Part shown: positions 26,242 to 35,296 of the stretch, piece after piece | Numbering within the stretch: position 1 is the stretch's first letter | How the letters are laid out: each line of letters begins with the position of its first letter | Assembly: GCF_003576245.1 (NCBI RefSeq) | Contig: NZ_QWGA01000003.1 | Location: 1,364,001-1,428,000 of the forward strand | Direction: 5' to 3' | DNA length: 64,000 bases | Origin: Henriciella algicola | Lineage (GTDB): Bacteria; Pseudomonadota; Alphaproteobacteria; Caulobacterales; Hyphomonadaceae | Program-made: the position numbers and the translations under genes | Notes under the pieces: model-generated | The model's database searches: none | Told to the model about the DNA's origin: nothing | The model's input: the letters and a program-made list of their open reading frames with translations, nothing else

Positions 26242-27105
26242 CTACTGGGTCAATAGCAGCGCGGGATCCTGAGGCTCTGCCAGCATGTGACGGGCGAGAA
26301 TACAGGTGGAATACTCCTCCTCACCTTCCCGGTCCGGGTCTGCGAGGTAGGCCGTCAGCGATTGCTCGGCGAGTTCCTCCAGCTCTTCCTCAGTAAAGGC
26401 GTCCTCTGTCCGCGCCAGAAGGCGGCGCGACTGGCACCGGACAAATCGAAGGTGAGAGATGGGTTTCGCGTCTTCGCCTGCGGTGAGGCGGTGGAGGGCG
26501 TTGAGCTGGTCGCTCGACTGCAAGGTCAGCACGCCGGGCCAGCCGGGACCATCAGGTTGCGCCAGCCATATATGCGTTGCTCCCGTCGAAGCGCGCGGGC
26601 CGGCAAAGCGGATCGCATGAATTGTCCCACCGCGAACCTCAAAAGAGTTCACCTCTGCACCGCGATGGGCGAGGCGCTGCGTCCACAAGGCGATGGCGCG
26701 GTCGCGAAGGGCCCAGGCAATGTCGCTGTTTCCGGTATGAAGTTCGCCCGCTGCAGCCATGAAAAGGGCATCGCTGTCACGCATCGCGCCCGCCTTGCGG
26801 AAGTGTTGGACGGAGACCTCGGAAAGCCCCTCCCAGCCTGCAGCCATGCCGGCAATCTGATGGGCGCTTGGGACCTCGGGGCGGTTCGGGCAGCGATTGA
26901 TGAAGTCTTCGGTGATGCGGCGGATATAGGCGGGCGTTCCCTCTTCTTCGGGCGCGTCGAGCTGCATCTGCCAGGCGAGTGCGTCGTTGAGACCGCAGGC
27001 CTGGGGCGCAGCCGTTTCAGCGAAGGCGTAACGGCTGGCGCCGCAATACATTGAGACGAGCGATACGATCAGCGCGCTGAAGTATTTTCCGATTTTGTCC
27101 CGCAT
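26242..27105 (-). CDS. Secreted protein of unknown function
   Basis: The 287-residue protein has a signal peptide (MRDKIGKYFSALIVSLVSMYCGASRYAFA) and a helical, tetratricopeptide-like middle (HFRKAGAMRDSDALFMAAAGELHTGNSDIAWALRDRAIALW). Four to five cysteines lie outside this region. It probably acts in the periplasm; no family is recognised. Its promoter region holds an 11-bp tandem repeat and a CtrA-like half match. Confidence 0.7.
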   Translation of the reverse strand: MRDKIGKYFSALIVSLVSMYCGASRYAFAETAAPQACGLNDALAWQMQLDAPEEEGTPAYIRRITEDFINRCPNRPEVPSAHQIAGMAAGWEGLSEVSVQHFRKAGAMRDSDALFMAAAGELHTGNSDIAWALRDRAIALWTQRLAHRGAEVNSFEVRGGTIHAIRFAGPRASTGATHIWLAQPDGPGWPGVLTLQSSDQLNALHRLTAGEDAKPISHLRFVRCQSRRLLARTEDAFTEEELEELAEQSLTAYLADPDREGEEEYSTCILARHMLAEPQDPALLLTQ

Positions 27106-27155
27106 TCATCCGCGCTCCGGTAACCTTTTGCTAACCGTTGCAAATGTGGTGCCGG

Positions 27156-27199
27156 AGCGGTGCACTGATGGTGCAGTGACGGTGTACTGGCGGTGTTTT
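27156..27199. repeat. Four imperfect 11-bp tandem repeats
   Basis: Four consecutive 11-nt units share the core GGTG (consensus GRYGGTGYACT). The period equals one helical turn, so identical faces of the DNA are presented. The array lies upstream of the secreted-protein gene (minus) and downstream of the ZIP gene (minus). It might bind a protein cooperatively or be a simple slippage product. Confidence 0.6.
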
Positions 27200-27254
27200 T
27201 GGAGAGGTTGTGAAAGCCCGGTGGCGTATTGCCATACCAGACTGTCATCATGGC

Positions 27255-28076
27255 CTACATTTGCGAAAAGTCGGGTTGGTCCGCACTTGGCGCATGGTCG
27301 TGATCATGATCGTGGAGGGTATCCATAGCATGATTATGCCCACTGTGGATTGGGGCGAGGAAGATAAGCATCGCCGCAAACACCCCTGCGCCAACGGCGC
27401 CAAGTCCGCGTGCGGGTTTGGTTTCCTTCAAAGGTGCCATGAGCGGGCCTGTCGCGACGAAGAGGAGGAGCCCTGCCGACATCGCAAAGAGCGCGCCGAG
27501 CGTTTCCTGCTCGAGCATGAACATGATTGGTGCTGAGACAAGCGCGCCTGCGGGCGTCGTAGCGGCGGCGGCAAGAAAGGCGATCCAGAACGATTTCATG
27601 TTGCTGACCCCGGCGCGCTTCATGATCGCGAAGGCGATTACGCCTTCGGGAAACTCATGCAGGATAAGGCCGAGCGAGGCGTAGACGCCTGACTCGAAGC
27701 TGTTCGCGAAAGTCACTGAATAGATGATGCCATCGATGAAGGAGTGAAAGGCGATGGCAATGATGGGGGTGAAGGCGACGTTGACCGGCTTTCGCCCCGG
27801 GCGTTCGGGGAAGAGGAGCGCCACCGCATTGTGCAGCAGGAGACCGCCAAAGAAGCCGGTGGCCAGCCAGATTGGGGCCTGGCGTGAAAGGTGAAAGGCT
27901 TCGGGGATGATGTGCAGGAAGGCGAGCGTGGCGAGCATGCCGGCCGCAGCGAGTCCGAAGATGGACGCATTTCTTTCCGTCCATGGCGCACGCTGTGCCA
28001 CGATGACGAGGCCGATCGTGGTGACAAAGGCGGCGATCAGGCCAAAGAACACTGGAGCTTGCAGGTAAGACGGCAT
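27255..28076 (-). CDS. ZIP family metal transporter
   Basis: The 273-residue protein has about eight transmembrane helices. AIAFHSFIDGIIYS and GLILHEFPEGVIAF are the ZIP metal-site motifs in helices IV and V (H and HEFPEG). The C-terminus is His/Asp-rich (HSGHNHAMDTLHDHDHDHA), a likely metal-binding tail. It imports zinc or another divalent metal into the cytoplasm. It is divergent from a ZrgA-like operon across a shared 144-bp promoter region, which points to joint zinc control. Confidence 0.92.
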   Translation of the reverse strand: MPSYLQAPVFFGLIAAFVTTIGLVIVAQRAPWTERNASIFGLAAAGMLATLAFLHIIPEAFHLSRQAPIWLATGFFGGLLLHNAVALLFPERPGRKPVNVAFTPIIAIAFHSFIDGIIYSVTFANSFESGVYASLGLILHEFPEGVIAFAIMKRAGVSNMKSFWIAFLAAAATTPAGALVSAPIMFMLEQETLGALFAMSAGLLLFVATGPLMAPLKETKPARGLGAVGAGVFAAMLIFLAPIHSGHNHAMDTLHDHDHDHAPSADQPDFSQM

Positions 28077-28147
28077 GGGCTTCGATTGCCTGACTTGCTC
28101 TTGGCGTTCGCGCGCGGACGAACTTGCATTGATGCACGATTGCTGGT

Positions 28148-28167
28148 TGAGACGTTATAGTATCTCA
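28148..28167. promoter_or_regulatory. Candidate Zur-like operator between ZIP and ZrgA-like genes
   Basis: TGAGACGTTATAGTATCTCA is a 20-bp imperfect palindrome: outer TGAGA/TCTCA and the central TATA are symmetric. GTTATA matches the left half of the alphaproteobacterial Zur motif. Its position in a divergent zinc-gene promoter supports the call, but the right half deviates. Confidence 0.35.
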
Positions 28168-28220
28168 TTTAAGGAATGCGAGGCCATACACCCGGATGGT
28201 GACGCGCGAAAGGGACTATC

Positions 28221-28919
28221 ATGAAGTATTGCAGTGCAAGCTTTATCGTTTTGGCTTCGGCCGCCTTGCTAACCGCCTGCGGTGGAGAGGCCGGTTCAGA
28301 CGTCCCTGAAGCGCAGGACCCGGATGGGGCTGAAGTCAGCCTTGAAGAGGACACAACGGAAGTTGTCGTGGCCGATGGGGAAGCAACCGAGATTGTTGCA
28401 GAAACCGAAGACTATGATCATGAAGAGCACGATCATGGTGAAGAGGCGCATGATGACCATGATCATGCCAGCGATGAGCCGGCCGCGCGGTTAGGCTCCC
28501 ACCAGCATGGCAACGCAATGTTGGCGGTAACGGTTCAGAACAGCACCATTTCGATCTCGTTTGACGCGCCGCTTGCCTCGTTTGGGGCACCAGAAAGCCC
28601 GCAGACTGATGAGGATCAGGCGGAGATTGAGGCCGTTCAGGAGACACTTCGCGATGAGACCAACATTGTGAACCTTGTGGGTGATGTCGGATGCGATCTG
28701 GTTTCGCGCTCGATGTCGACACGCCTCGCAAACGGTCACGGCGAACTTCAGACATCTGCCGAGTATAACTGTGCAGATGTCGGCGCGCTTGAGGCGATCC
28801 GCGTTGTTGCATTCAGTGCTTATCCAACTTTGACAGAAGTCGAAGCAGTCTATGTTTCGGATGTGACGCAGAACAGTGCAGAGCTGACACGCGCGAACCC
28901 GGAACTGAGGATCAACTAG
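28221..28919 (+). CDS. ZrgA-like zinc-binding lipoprotein (DUF2796)
   Basis: The 232-residue protein has a lipoprotein signal peptide (lipobox LTAC), an acidic linker with a His/Asp/Glu tract (DYDHEEHDHGEEAHDDHDHA), and the DUF2796 domain starting at HQHGNAMLAVTVQNSTISISFDAPLASFG. The pattern of a single Cys with C.LVSRS..., YNC and the final SAELTRANPELRIN fits that family, whose best-known member is ZrgA of the zinc-regulated vibrio locus. It probably gives up zinc to the ABC transporter encoded next. It shares the promoter region with the divergent ZIP gene. Confidence 0.83.
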   Translation: MKYCSASFIVLASAALLTACGGEAGSDVPEAQDPDGAEVSLEEDTTEVVVADGEATEIVAETEDYDHEEHDHGEEAHDDHDHASDEPAARLGSHQHGNAMLAVTVQNSTISISFDAPLASFGAPESPQTDEDQAEIEAVQETLRDETNIVNLVGDVGCDLVSRSMSTRLANGHGELQTSAEYNCADVGALEAIRVVAFSAYPTLTEVEAVYVSDVTQNSAELTRANPELRIN

Positions 28920-28926
28920 ACCTATC

Positions 28927-29631
28927 GTGACCACACCGCCTGTCATCGATCTCATCGATTTGCGCTTTGCCTGGCAGGATGGTCCGACCCTGCTCGATAT
29001 TCCTGAATTCAGGGTCGATACGGGCGAGCGTGTCTTCCTTCGCGGGCCGAGTGGGTCCGGCAAATCAACGCTGCTCGGACTGATCGCGGGCGTTCTGGAG
29101 CCGCAATCTGGCAAGGTTGAAGTTCTGGGCCATGACATGACGGCGCTAAGCGGGCCAAAGCGCGATGCGCTGCGGGCAGATCGGCTGGGCGTCATCTTCC
29201 AGATGTTCAACCTCGTGCCGTATCTCTCGCTCGTCCAGAATGTGACCTTGCCATGCAGGTTCTCATCTTCCCGCCGCGAGGCAGCGGGCGGGGACAGCAA
29301 GCTGAACGATGAGGCGGTGAGGCTGCTGTCGCGACTTGGCCTGAGCGGCGATCGCTTGCTGGCGCGTCCGGTGACGGAGCTGTCGGTTGGCCAGCAGCAG
29401 CGCGTTGCGGTTGCCCGCGCGCTGATCGGTGGGCCGGATCTGATCATTGCAGACGAGCCAACATCTGCCCTCGATGCTGATGCGCGTGACCGCTTCATCG
29501 AGCTGTTGAATGAGGAAGCGGGCCGGTCCGGCTCTGCGCTTCTCTTTGTCAGTCATGACGCGTCGCTGGCAGGGCATTTTGATCGCAGCGTCGACCTGTC
29601 TGAGATTAACCGCGCGAAGGGAGGCGTCTGA
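28927..29631 (+). CDS. ABC transporter ATP-binding protein (MacB/LolD-like), zinc cluster
   Basis: The 234-residue ATPase has Walker A GPSGSGKST (about residue 38), the LolD/MacB-type DRLGVIFQMFNLVPYLS Q-loop, signature LSVGQQQRVAVARAL, and Walker B DLIIADEPTSALD. The start is GTG at 28927, seven bases after the previous stop; no strong ribosome binding site is present, so coupling is likely. It overlaps the permease gene by one base. Together they form an FtsX-type ABC module. Confidence 0.93.
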   Translation: MTTPPVIDLIDLRFAWQDGPTLLDIPEFRVDTGERVFLRGPSGSGKSTLLGLIAGVLEPQSGKVEVLGHDMTALSGPKRDALRADRLGVIFQMFNLVPYLSLVQNVTLPCRFSSSRREAAGGDSKLNDEAVRLLSRLGLSGDRLLARPVTELSVGQQQRVAVARALIGGPDLIIADEPTSALDADARDRFIELLNEEAGRSGSALLFVSHDASLAGHFDRSVDLSEINRAKGGV

Positions 29632-30899
29632 TGGGCTTTTCCATTCTTGGCCTTGCCTGGCGCAGCCTGATGAACCGGCGGGGGTCTGCCCTGCTGACCA
29701 TCCTGGCCGTTGCGCTGTCGGTCGCGCTTTTCCTTGGTGTCGACAAGGTACGCAATGGAGCGCGGGCCGGGTTCGACAATACGATTTCGGGGACTGATCT
29801 GATCGTCGGTGCGCCGACCGGGCAGATCAATCTGCTGCTCTATTCGGTTTTCCGACTGGGCAGTGCCACCGCTGAGATACGCTGGGATACGTATGAAGAT
29901 ATAGCGGGTCGCGACGATGTTGCGTGGACCATTCCGCTATCGCTTGGGGACAATCACCGCGGCTTTCGGGTGGTGGGAACGAATGAGTCCTATTTCGAGC
30001 ATTACAAGCATGGCGGCGGGACGGCACTCCGCTTGGCAGATGGCGCACAGTTCAGCGACATCTATGAAGCGGTCATTGGCGCTGATGTGGCCGAAGAGCT
30101 CGACTATTCCATTGGCAGCGAGTTGGTGCTGACGCACGGTCTCGGCGCTGGCGGTCTGACCGACCATGAAGACAAGCCTTTCGTCGTGACCGGCGTCCTT
30201 GCCAAGACCGGCACGCCAGTAGACCGGTCGATCCACATCCCGCTCGAAGGCGTGACGGCGATCCATGTCGGCTGGGAGAGCGGCACGCGAAGCCCGTTCG
30301 CAGATACGATCAGTGAAGAGATGATCCGCGGTTTCGACCTGACACCGAAATCGATCACGGCGGTATTTGTCGGCCTCGAGCAGCGCGGGACATTGCTTCG
30401 CACGCAGAGGGCTCTCAATACGCAGGGCGGCGAGCCATTGCTGGCGATCATCCCCGGTGTGGCACTGGGAGAGCTGTGGCAGGTAACTGGGATCGTGGAG
30501 CGCGCGCTGATCGCCGTGTCGGTATTTGTGATCGCGGTTGGTCTTGTGTCTGTGCTGACCAGTATTCTGACGAGCCTCAACGAGCGGCGCCGGGAGATGG
30601 CGATCCTGCGCGCAACTGGCGCGCGGCCGGGGCATATCTTTTTTCTGATGGTGGCAGAGGCGGCGATGCTTGGGTTTTGCGGCGCAATTGCCGGCGTGTT
30701 GCTGGTACAGCTTGGGCTGCTGATAGCCGGGCCGATCCTGTCATCCGCCTATGGCATCTCAATCGGCGGACTTGGCATTTCAGCCGTGGATGGATGGACG
30801 GTGCTGGCGGTATCTGGTGCGGCCACGCTGATCGGGACAATACCGGCCGTGATGGCGCTTCGCCGGTCGCTGGCCGACGGTTTGACAGTGAAGCTCTAG
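29631..30899 (+). CDS. FtsX/MacB-like ABC permease, zinc cluster
   Basis: The 422-residue protein has one N-terminal helix, a large periplasmic domain and three C-terminal helices, the FtsX layout. The N-terminal SLMNRRGSALLTILAVALSVAL and LNERRREMAILRATGARPGHIFFL (cytoplasmic coupling helix) are diagnostic. It partners the preceding ATPase. Type VII ABC permeases of this kind are mechanotransmitters rather than true importers, so the cluster may drive zinc transfer from the outer-membrane lipoprotein. Confidence 0.92.
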   Translation: MGFSILGLAWRSLMNRRGSALLTILAVALSVALFLGVDKVRNGARAGFDNTISGTDLIVGAPTGQINLLLYSVFRLGSATAEIRWDTYEDIAGRDDVAWTIPLSLGDNHRGFRVVGTNESYFEHYKHGGGTALRLADGAQFSDIYEAVIGADVAEELDYSIGSELVLTHGLGAGGLTDHEDKPFVVTGVLAKTGTPVDRSIHIPLEGVTAIHVGWESGTRSPFADTISEEMIRGFDLTPKSITAVFVGLEQRGTLLRTQRALNTQGGEPLLAIIPGVALGELWQVTGIVERALIAVSVFVIAVGLVSVLTSILTSLNERRREMAILRATGARPGHIFFLMVAEAAMLGFCGAIAGVLLVQLGLLIAGPILSSAYGISIGGLGISAVDGWTVLAVSGAATLIGTIPAVMALRRSLADGLTVKL

Positions 30900-30969
30900 T
30901 TAGAAAGGTGGTCGTCCAAGTCTGAACTTGTCTGTGGCAGCGGGCTTCAGGACGCACTATTTTGTATCC

Positions 30970-31653
30970 ATGAAACATTTCCACCCTCTACTTTCGGCTG
31001 CGAGCTTTCTTGTCATCGCAGCGTGCGGCGGCGAACCGAGTGAGGCGGCCCAGCCGCAGCCAGACGCCCCTGAAGTGACTGAACCGGCCGGACAGACCAC
31101 GGCGAGCGAGCCTGAGATCGGCGACCCGGTTCCAGAACCCGAGACATCGTCTCTGGCCCAGCAAGCCCAACGCGACGCCGAGCTGGAAGCGCGCGGCATT
31201 ACCGAAATCGGTTGGGAAGAGTTGATGCCGGAGGGCGAGGAAGAGCGGATCGCCGAAATGTACCAGGCGCAGATGGCGCGGCTTTATTCGGGCGGTGGCA
31301 TTGCGGAGGGCTCTGCTGCTGACCAGGCCATCCAGATCGGCACGTTCAACGTCGTCGAGGAGCTGGACGGCATGAAGATCCGCCTTCCAGGCTATACGGT
31401 GCCGTTCGATTACGGATCTGAAGCCGAGATCTCTGAGTTCCTGCTTGTGCCCTATTATGGCGCCTGCCTGCACGCCCCGCCGCCACCGCCGAACCAGACG
31501 GTATTTGTCGCGACCGAAGACAAGATCAAGCTGCGTGACCTGTCGCAGGCGGTGTGGATTGAAGGCACGATCCGCACGGCGAGACAGGACACTGATCTGG
31601 CTGACGCGGCCTATACGATCGAGATGACCGGCTGGGAAATCTATGAATACTAG
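30970..31653 (+). CDS. DUF3299 lipoprotein, zinc cluster
   Basis: The 227-residue protein has a lipoprotein signal (lipobox IAAC), a Pro/Glu-rich linker, and a DUF3299 domain from about residue 80: GFNVVEELDGMKIRLPGYTVPFD type (here FNVVEELDGMKIRLPGYTVPFD) and PYYGACLHAPPPPPNQTVFV with a conserved Cys-His. It is the usual last member of the ABC-permease/DUF2796 group. I use ATG at 30970; an upstream in-frame TTG would destroy the signal peptide. Its role in metal binding is inferred from context. Confidence 0.82.
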   Translation: MKHFHPLLSAASFLVIAACGGEPSEAAQPQPDAPEVTEPAGQTTASEPEIGDPVPEPETSSLAQQAQRDAELEARGITEIGWEELMPEGEEERIAEMYQAQMARLYSGGGIAEGSAADQAIQIGTFNVVEELDGMKIRLPGYTVPFDYGSEAEISEFLLVPYYGACLHAPPPPPNQTVFVATEDKIKLRDLSQAVWIEGTIRTARQDTDLADAAYTIEMTGWEIYEY

Positions 31654-31680
31654 GCCGGCTCACCACTGACGGACATGGAA

Positions 31681-31709
31681 AAAGGGCGGCCCCATCGGAG
31701 CCGCCCTTT
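31681..31709. terminator. Bidirectional terminator, zinc cluster and mscL
   Basis: AAAGGGCGGC and GCCGCCCTTT form a 10-bp stem with a 9-nt loop, flanked by A- and T-rich ends on both sides. It stands between the convergent DUF3299 and mscL genes. Confidence 0.85.
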
Positions 31710-31735
31710 CTTGTTCTGGCGAAGAAGTTTGCGCC

Positions 31736-32158
31736 CTAGCTCTGTTGCTTGGCGAGCAGGTTGCGGATTTCTTCGAGGAGGACTTCCTGGCGCGGTGGAG
31801 GCGGTGCCTCTGCCGGTGCTTCTTCCTGCTTGCGCTTCATGCTGTTGATGCCCTTCACGACGAAGAAGAGGGCAAATGCCATGATGAGGAAGGAAATGAC
31901 GTTATTGATGAAGAGGCCATAGGCGATGACGGGTGCGCCAGCCTCATTGGCCGCTTCGAGCGAGTCATAAGTGCCGCCATCCAACGGGACGAGAAGATCG
32001 GCGAAATCGACGCCGCCGAGCACCAGGCCGAGCGGGGGCATGATGATGTCGTTGACGAGCGACTTTACGATGGTCGAGAACGCACCGCCGAGAATGAAAC
32101 CAACGGCCAGATCGACCAGGTTTCCCTTCATTGCGAACTCTTTGAATTCCTTGAACAT
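31736..32158 (-). CDS. mscL: Large-conductance mechanosensitive channel
   Basis: The 140-residue inner-membrane protein opens under membrane tension to release solutes during osmotic down-shock. [45 protein letters not shown] is the MscL N-terminal amphipathic helix and TM1. TM2 is at about residues 75-97. The C-terminus has a Pro-rich linker ([14 protein letters not shown]) and the final cytoplasmic helix. Confidence 0.96.
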   Translation of the reverse strand: MFKEFKEFAMKGNLVDLAVGFILGGAFSTIVKSLVNDIIMPPLGLVLGGVDFADLLVPLDGGTYDSLEAANEAGAPVIAYGLFINNVISFLIMAFALFFVVKGINSMKRKQEEAPAEAPPPPRQEVLLEEIRNLLAKQQS

Positions 32159-32267
32159 TGATGTGTCTCCCTGAGCAAGCCGACCCTGTGGCTAGCGCCG
32201 ATATTCCCAGCTTTGGACCTAGCGTCAACTGGCCGGGGGCGAATGATGTAGAGCTGGTAGGCCTAAG

Positions 32268-32567
32268 CTAGCGCGCTTCGGGGTCGTCGCCGCCATTGAC
32301 GCGGGCGCGCAACTCCTTGCCGGGCCGGAAGAAAGGCACGCGTTTGGCCTTCACTTCAACGGTCTCGCCAGTGCGGGGATTCCTGCCGGTGCGCGGTTTT
32401 CGTTCCCTGACCGAGAAGGCACCGAAGCCGCGTAACTCGACGCGGTTACCTTCGGCCAGAGCCTCTGCGATTTCATCAAGGATCACCGCGACGATCTTTT
32501 CGAGATCATCGTGCCGGAGGTGCGAATATTCTTCTGCCAGACGGGCAATCAGTTCTGACCTGAGCAT
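32268..32567 (-). CDS. ihfB: Integration host factor, beta subunit
   Basis: The 99-residue DNA-bending protein shows [11 protein letters not shown]..., [26 protein letters not shown] with the Pro at the tip of the beta-arm, and [15 protein letters not shown]. It pairs with IhfA (not in this window). ATG at 32567 gives the family's usual N-terminus; the longer frame upstream reads through a terminator hairpin. The cmk-rpsA-ihfB order is typical of the class. Confidence 0.95.
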   Translation of the reverse strand: MLRSELIARLAEEYSHLRHDDLEKIVAVILDEIAEALAEGNRVELRGFGAFSVRERKPRTGRNPRTGETVEVKAKRVPFFRPGKELRARVNGGDDPEAR

Positions 32568-32587
32568 GACGTTGATTGTAAATGAAA

Positions 32588-32619
32588 TTTGGGGCGGAAA
32601 CCAGTGGCTCCGCCCCAAA
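32588..32619 (-). terminator. Terminator of rpsA
   Basis: TTTGGGGCGGA and TCCGCCCCAAA form a perfect 11-bp stem around a 10-nt loop. On the minus strand it is followed by a T-rich tract (AAATTTCATTT). It separates rpsA from ihfB, whose start lies 21 bp beyond it. Confidence 0.85.
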
Positions 32620-32678
32620 CTATGTCAGGTTTCTTCCGAATCGACCGGAATTACCAAAAATTAAGCCGATATGCGGGC

Positions 32679-34421
32679 TTAGTTTTTGTCTTCGTCGATC
32701 TCATCCGGGGTTTCGGTGACCTTGCTGGAGGTCTCCTTGTCGTCGCCCGATGCGAGCGCGGCACCAAGAATGTCGCCGAGCGAGGCACCGCTGTCAGCAG
32801 AACCATACTGCTTGACGGCTTCCTGTTCCTCGGAGATCTCGAGCGCCTTGATCGAGACGGAGACGCGGCGCGAAGCCTTGTCCATCTGCGTGACCTTGGC
32901 GTCGATCTTGTCGCCGACAGAGAAGCGCTCTGGGCGCTGCTCGGAACGGTCGCGCGACAGGTCAGAGCGGCGGATGAAGGCCGTCATGGCCGGATCGCCG
33001 AACTGGACCTCGATGCCACCAGAGGTGACTTCGCTGACCGTACAGGTGACCGTGTCGCCGCGGCGAACGTCGAGATCGGACATCGGGTCGCCCGAAAGCT
33101 GCTTGATGCCGAGCGAGATACGCTCCTTGTCGGTGTCGACGTCGAGCACCTTGGCGCGGACCTGATCGCCCTTGTTGAAGTTGGCGATTGCCTGCTCACC
33201 TGGCACATCCCACGAAATGTCGTTGATGTGGACCATGCCGTCGAGCTCTGGGCCAAGACCGATGAAGAGACCGAATTCCGTGATGCCACGGACTTCGCCT
33301 TCGACTTCGGTACCCGGAGGATGCTCGCCGAGGAAAGCCGACCATGGATTGTCCTGGGTCTGCTTGAGGCCGAGCGAGATGCGGCGCTTCTCGGAGTCGA
33401 CGTCGAGCACTTCGACCATGACTTCCTGAGAGGTCGAGACGATCTTGCCAGGATGGACGTTCTTCTTGGTCCAGCTCATTTCAGAGACGTGGATCAGGCC
33501 TTCAACGCCATCTTCAAGCTCAACGAATGCACCATAGTCGGTGATGTTGGTGACAACACCCGGCAGACGCGTACCGATGAGGTACTTGCTCTCGATGCCT
33601 TCCCATGGATCTGCCTCGAGCTGTTTCATGCCGAGGGAGATACGCTGGGTTTCTTCGTTCACCTTGATGATCTGGACCTTCACCGTGTCGCCGACATTGA
33701 CGACCTGGCTTGGGTGATTGATGCGCTTCCAGCTCATGTCGGTGACGTGGAGGAGGCCATCGATGCCGCCGAGATCAACGAACGCACCGTAATCGGTGAT
33801 GTTCTTCACGACGCCGTCGCGGACATCGCCTTCGTTCATCGCTTCGACGATTTCTGCGCGCTGTTCGGCACGGCTCTCTTCAAGGATCGCACGGCGCGAG
33901 ACAACGATGTTGCCGCGTGCGCGGTCGAGCTTGAGGATCGCGAATGGTTGAACTTCGCCCATCAGCGGGCCAACGTCGCGCACAGGGCGGATGTCGACCT
34001 GGGAACCAGGAAGGAAGGCATTGACGCCGCCGAGGTCGACGGTGAAGCCGCCTTTGACACGGCCAGAGATCGCGCCTTTGACAGGCTCGTCTTTATTGTA
34101 GCTGTCTTCCAGCTTGATCCAGCTCTCTTCGCGGCGCGCCTTGTCGCGCGAGAGAACGGCTTCGCCCATCAGGTTTTCGATACGCTCGAGGAAGACCTCG
34201 ACGATGTCGCCCGGCTTCGGCTGCTCGTCTTCGAGCATGAATTCCTTCATGGCGACGCGGCCTTCGACCTTCAGGCCGACGTCCAGGATGAGCTGGTCAT
34301 TGGTTACGGCAACGACAGTTGCAGGGACCACGCGGCCTTCCTGCAGGGTAGATGCAGCGGTCGAGTCCTCGAACATTGCTGCAAAATCGTCGGTGCTCGG
34401 ATTCATTGTTTCAGTAGACAT
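32679..34421 (-). CDS. rpsA: 30S ribosomal protein S1
   Basis: The 580-residue protein is made of six S1 (OB-fold) RNA-binding repeats, with repeated VKNITDYGAFVDLGG, VTNITDYGAFVELEDGVEGLIHVSEMSW and RGITEFGLFIGLGPELDGMVHINDISW elements. It delivers mRNA to the ribosome. The acidic C-terminus (TPDEIDEDKN) is typical. It follows cmk on the same strand, an order conserved in proteobacteria. Confidence 0.97.
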   Translation of the reverse strand: MSTETMNPSTDDFAAMFEDSTAASTLQEGRVVPATVVAVTNDQLILDVGLKVEGRVAMKEFMLEDEQPKPGDIVEVFLERIENLMGEAVLSRDKARREESWIKLEDSYNKDEPVKGAISGRVKGGFTVDLGGVNAFLPGSQVDIRPVRDVGPLMGEVQPFAILKLDRARGNIVVSRRAILEESRAEQRAEIVEAMNEGDVRDGVVKNITDYGAFVDLGGIDGLLHVTDMSWKRINHPSQVVNVGDTVKVQIIKVNEETQRISLGMKQLEADPWEGIESKYLIGTRLPGVVTNITDYGAFVELEDGVEGLIHVSEMSWTKKNVHPGKIVSTSQEVMVEVLDVDSEKRRISLGLKQTQDNPWSAFLGEHPPGTEVEGEVRGITEFGLFIGLGPELDGMVHINDISWDVPGEQAIANFNKGDQVRAKVLDVDTDKERISLGIKQLSGDPMSDLDVRRGDTVTCTVSEVTSGGIEVQFGDPAMTAFIRRSDLSRDRSEQRPERFSVGDKIDAKVTQMDKASRRVSVSIKALEISEEQEAVKQYGSADSGASLGDILGAALASGDDKETSSKVTETPDEIDEDKN

Positions 34422-34550
34422 GTAAACTCCAGGTCTGACCCAAACGGGTTTATGACGCGCAAGCGGGATTGCTGGCGTAATCGCAAGGTCAGGGTCTTGA
34501 ACGAGGCGGGCAGAGGTTTTTGGATTTGACGCCAGATGCGCCAGAACCTG

Positions 34551-35183
34551 CTAGCCGGTACGGGAGTTCGCCATTTCGACGGCGGCCCGCGCCTTGTCCA
34601 CAGCGGCGTCTATAGTCAGATCAGTCGTGTCGATCAAGATCGCATCTGCGGCGGCCACCATGGGCGCGTCCTTGCGGTTGCGGTCGCGTTCGTCGCGCTC
34701 GCGCAGCTGGGCGGTCAGCTCGTCGAGCGTGATCGTGTCGCCTGCGGCTTTCAGCTCTGCATGGCGGCGCTTGGCGCGCACTTCCACGTTAGCATCGACC
34801 CAGAGCTTCACATCGGCTTCCGGGCAGACCACCGTGCCGATGTCGCGGCCATCGAGGATGGCGCCTGTCGGCTGGTGGGCGAAGTTGCGTTGAAGCTCCA
34901 GGAGGGCGGCGCGCACTTCTGGCAGGACAGCGACCTTTGAGGCGGCGAGACCAGCCTCAGCAGTGCGAAGCTCGGCCTCGGTGAAGAGCGATGGCTCAAG
35001 CTTCGAGGCGACCTCTGCGATGGCTTTGGCATCAGTGAGGTCAGCGCCTGCATTCATCGCGGCAACACCGGTGGCACGGTACAGGCGGCCGGTATCCATG
35101 TGCGGCAGGGCAAACAGGTCCGACAGGCGGCGGGCAATCGTCCCCTTTCCAGAGGCGAGCGTTCCATCAATGGCAATAATCAT
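34551..35183 (-). CDS. cmk: Cytidylate kinase
   Basis: The 210-residue enzyme phosphorylates CMP and dCMP with ATP. P-loop is [27 protein letters not shown] and [16 protein letters not shown] are the nucleotide-binding signatures, and [13 protein letters not shown] is the lid region. Size and order (before rpsA) fit. A divergent Cds1-like gene starts 114 bp away. Confidence 0.96.
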   Translation of the reverse strand: MIIAIDGTLASGKGTIARRLSDLFALPHMDTGRLYRATGVAAMNAGADLTDAKAIAEVASKLEPSLFTEAELRTAEAGLAASKVAVLPEVRAALLELQRNFAHQPTGAILDGRDIGTVVCPEADVKLWVDANVEVRAKRRHAELKAAGDTITLDELTAQLRERDERDRNRKDAPMVAAADAILIDTTDLTIDAAVDKARAAVEMANSRTG

Positions 35184-35296
35184 GGCGCGGACAGATGCGT
35201 CATGTAGCCGGAAGGGTCAACCAGCCTTGCATTGCGGTGCAGTCACCTGTCAATTCGGGCCTTGAGACTGGCCCCGGATACAAGGAAGACAGGCTG

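Noticed and set aside
27120-27135. CtrA-like site TAACCTTTTGCTAAC
   Set aside because: Two positions deviate from TTAA-N7-TTAAC; kept only as a comment in the repeat finding.
27156-27199. Possible CRISPR-like repeat
   Set aside because: The units are contiguous with no spacers and there are no cas genes.
32589-34529. 646-codon open frame on the plus strand
   Set aside because: It is antisense to rpsA and part of cmk's flank; the real gene is S1 on the minus strand.
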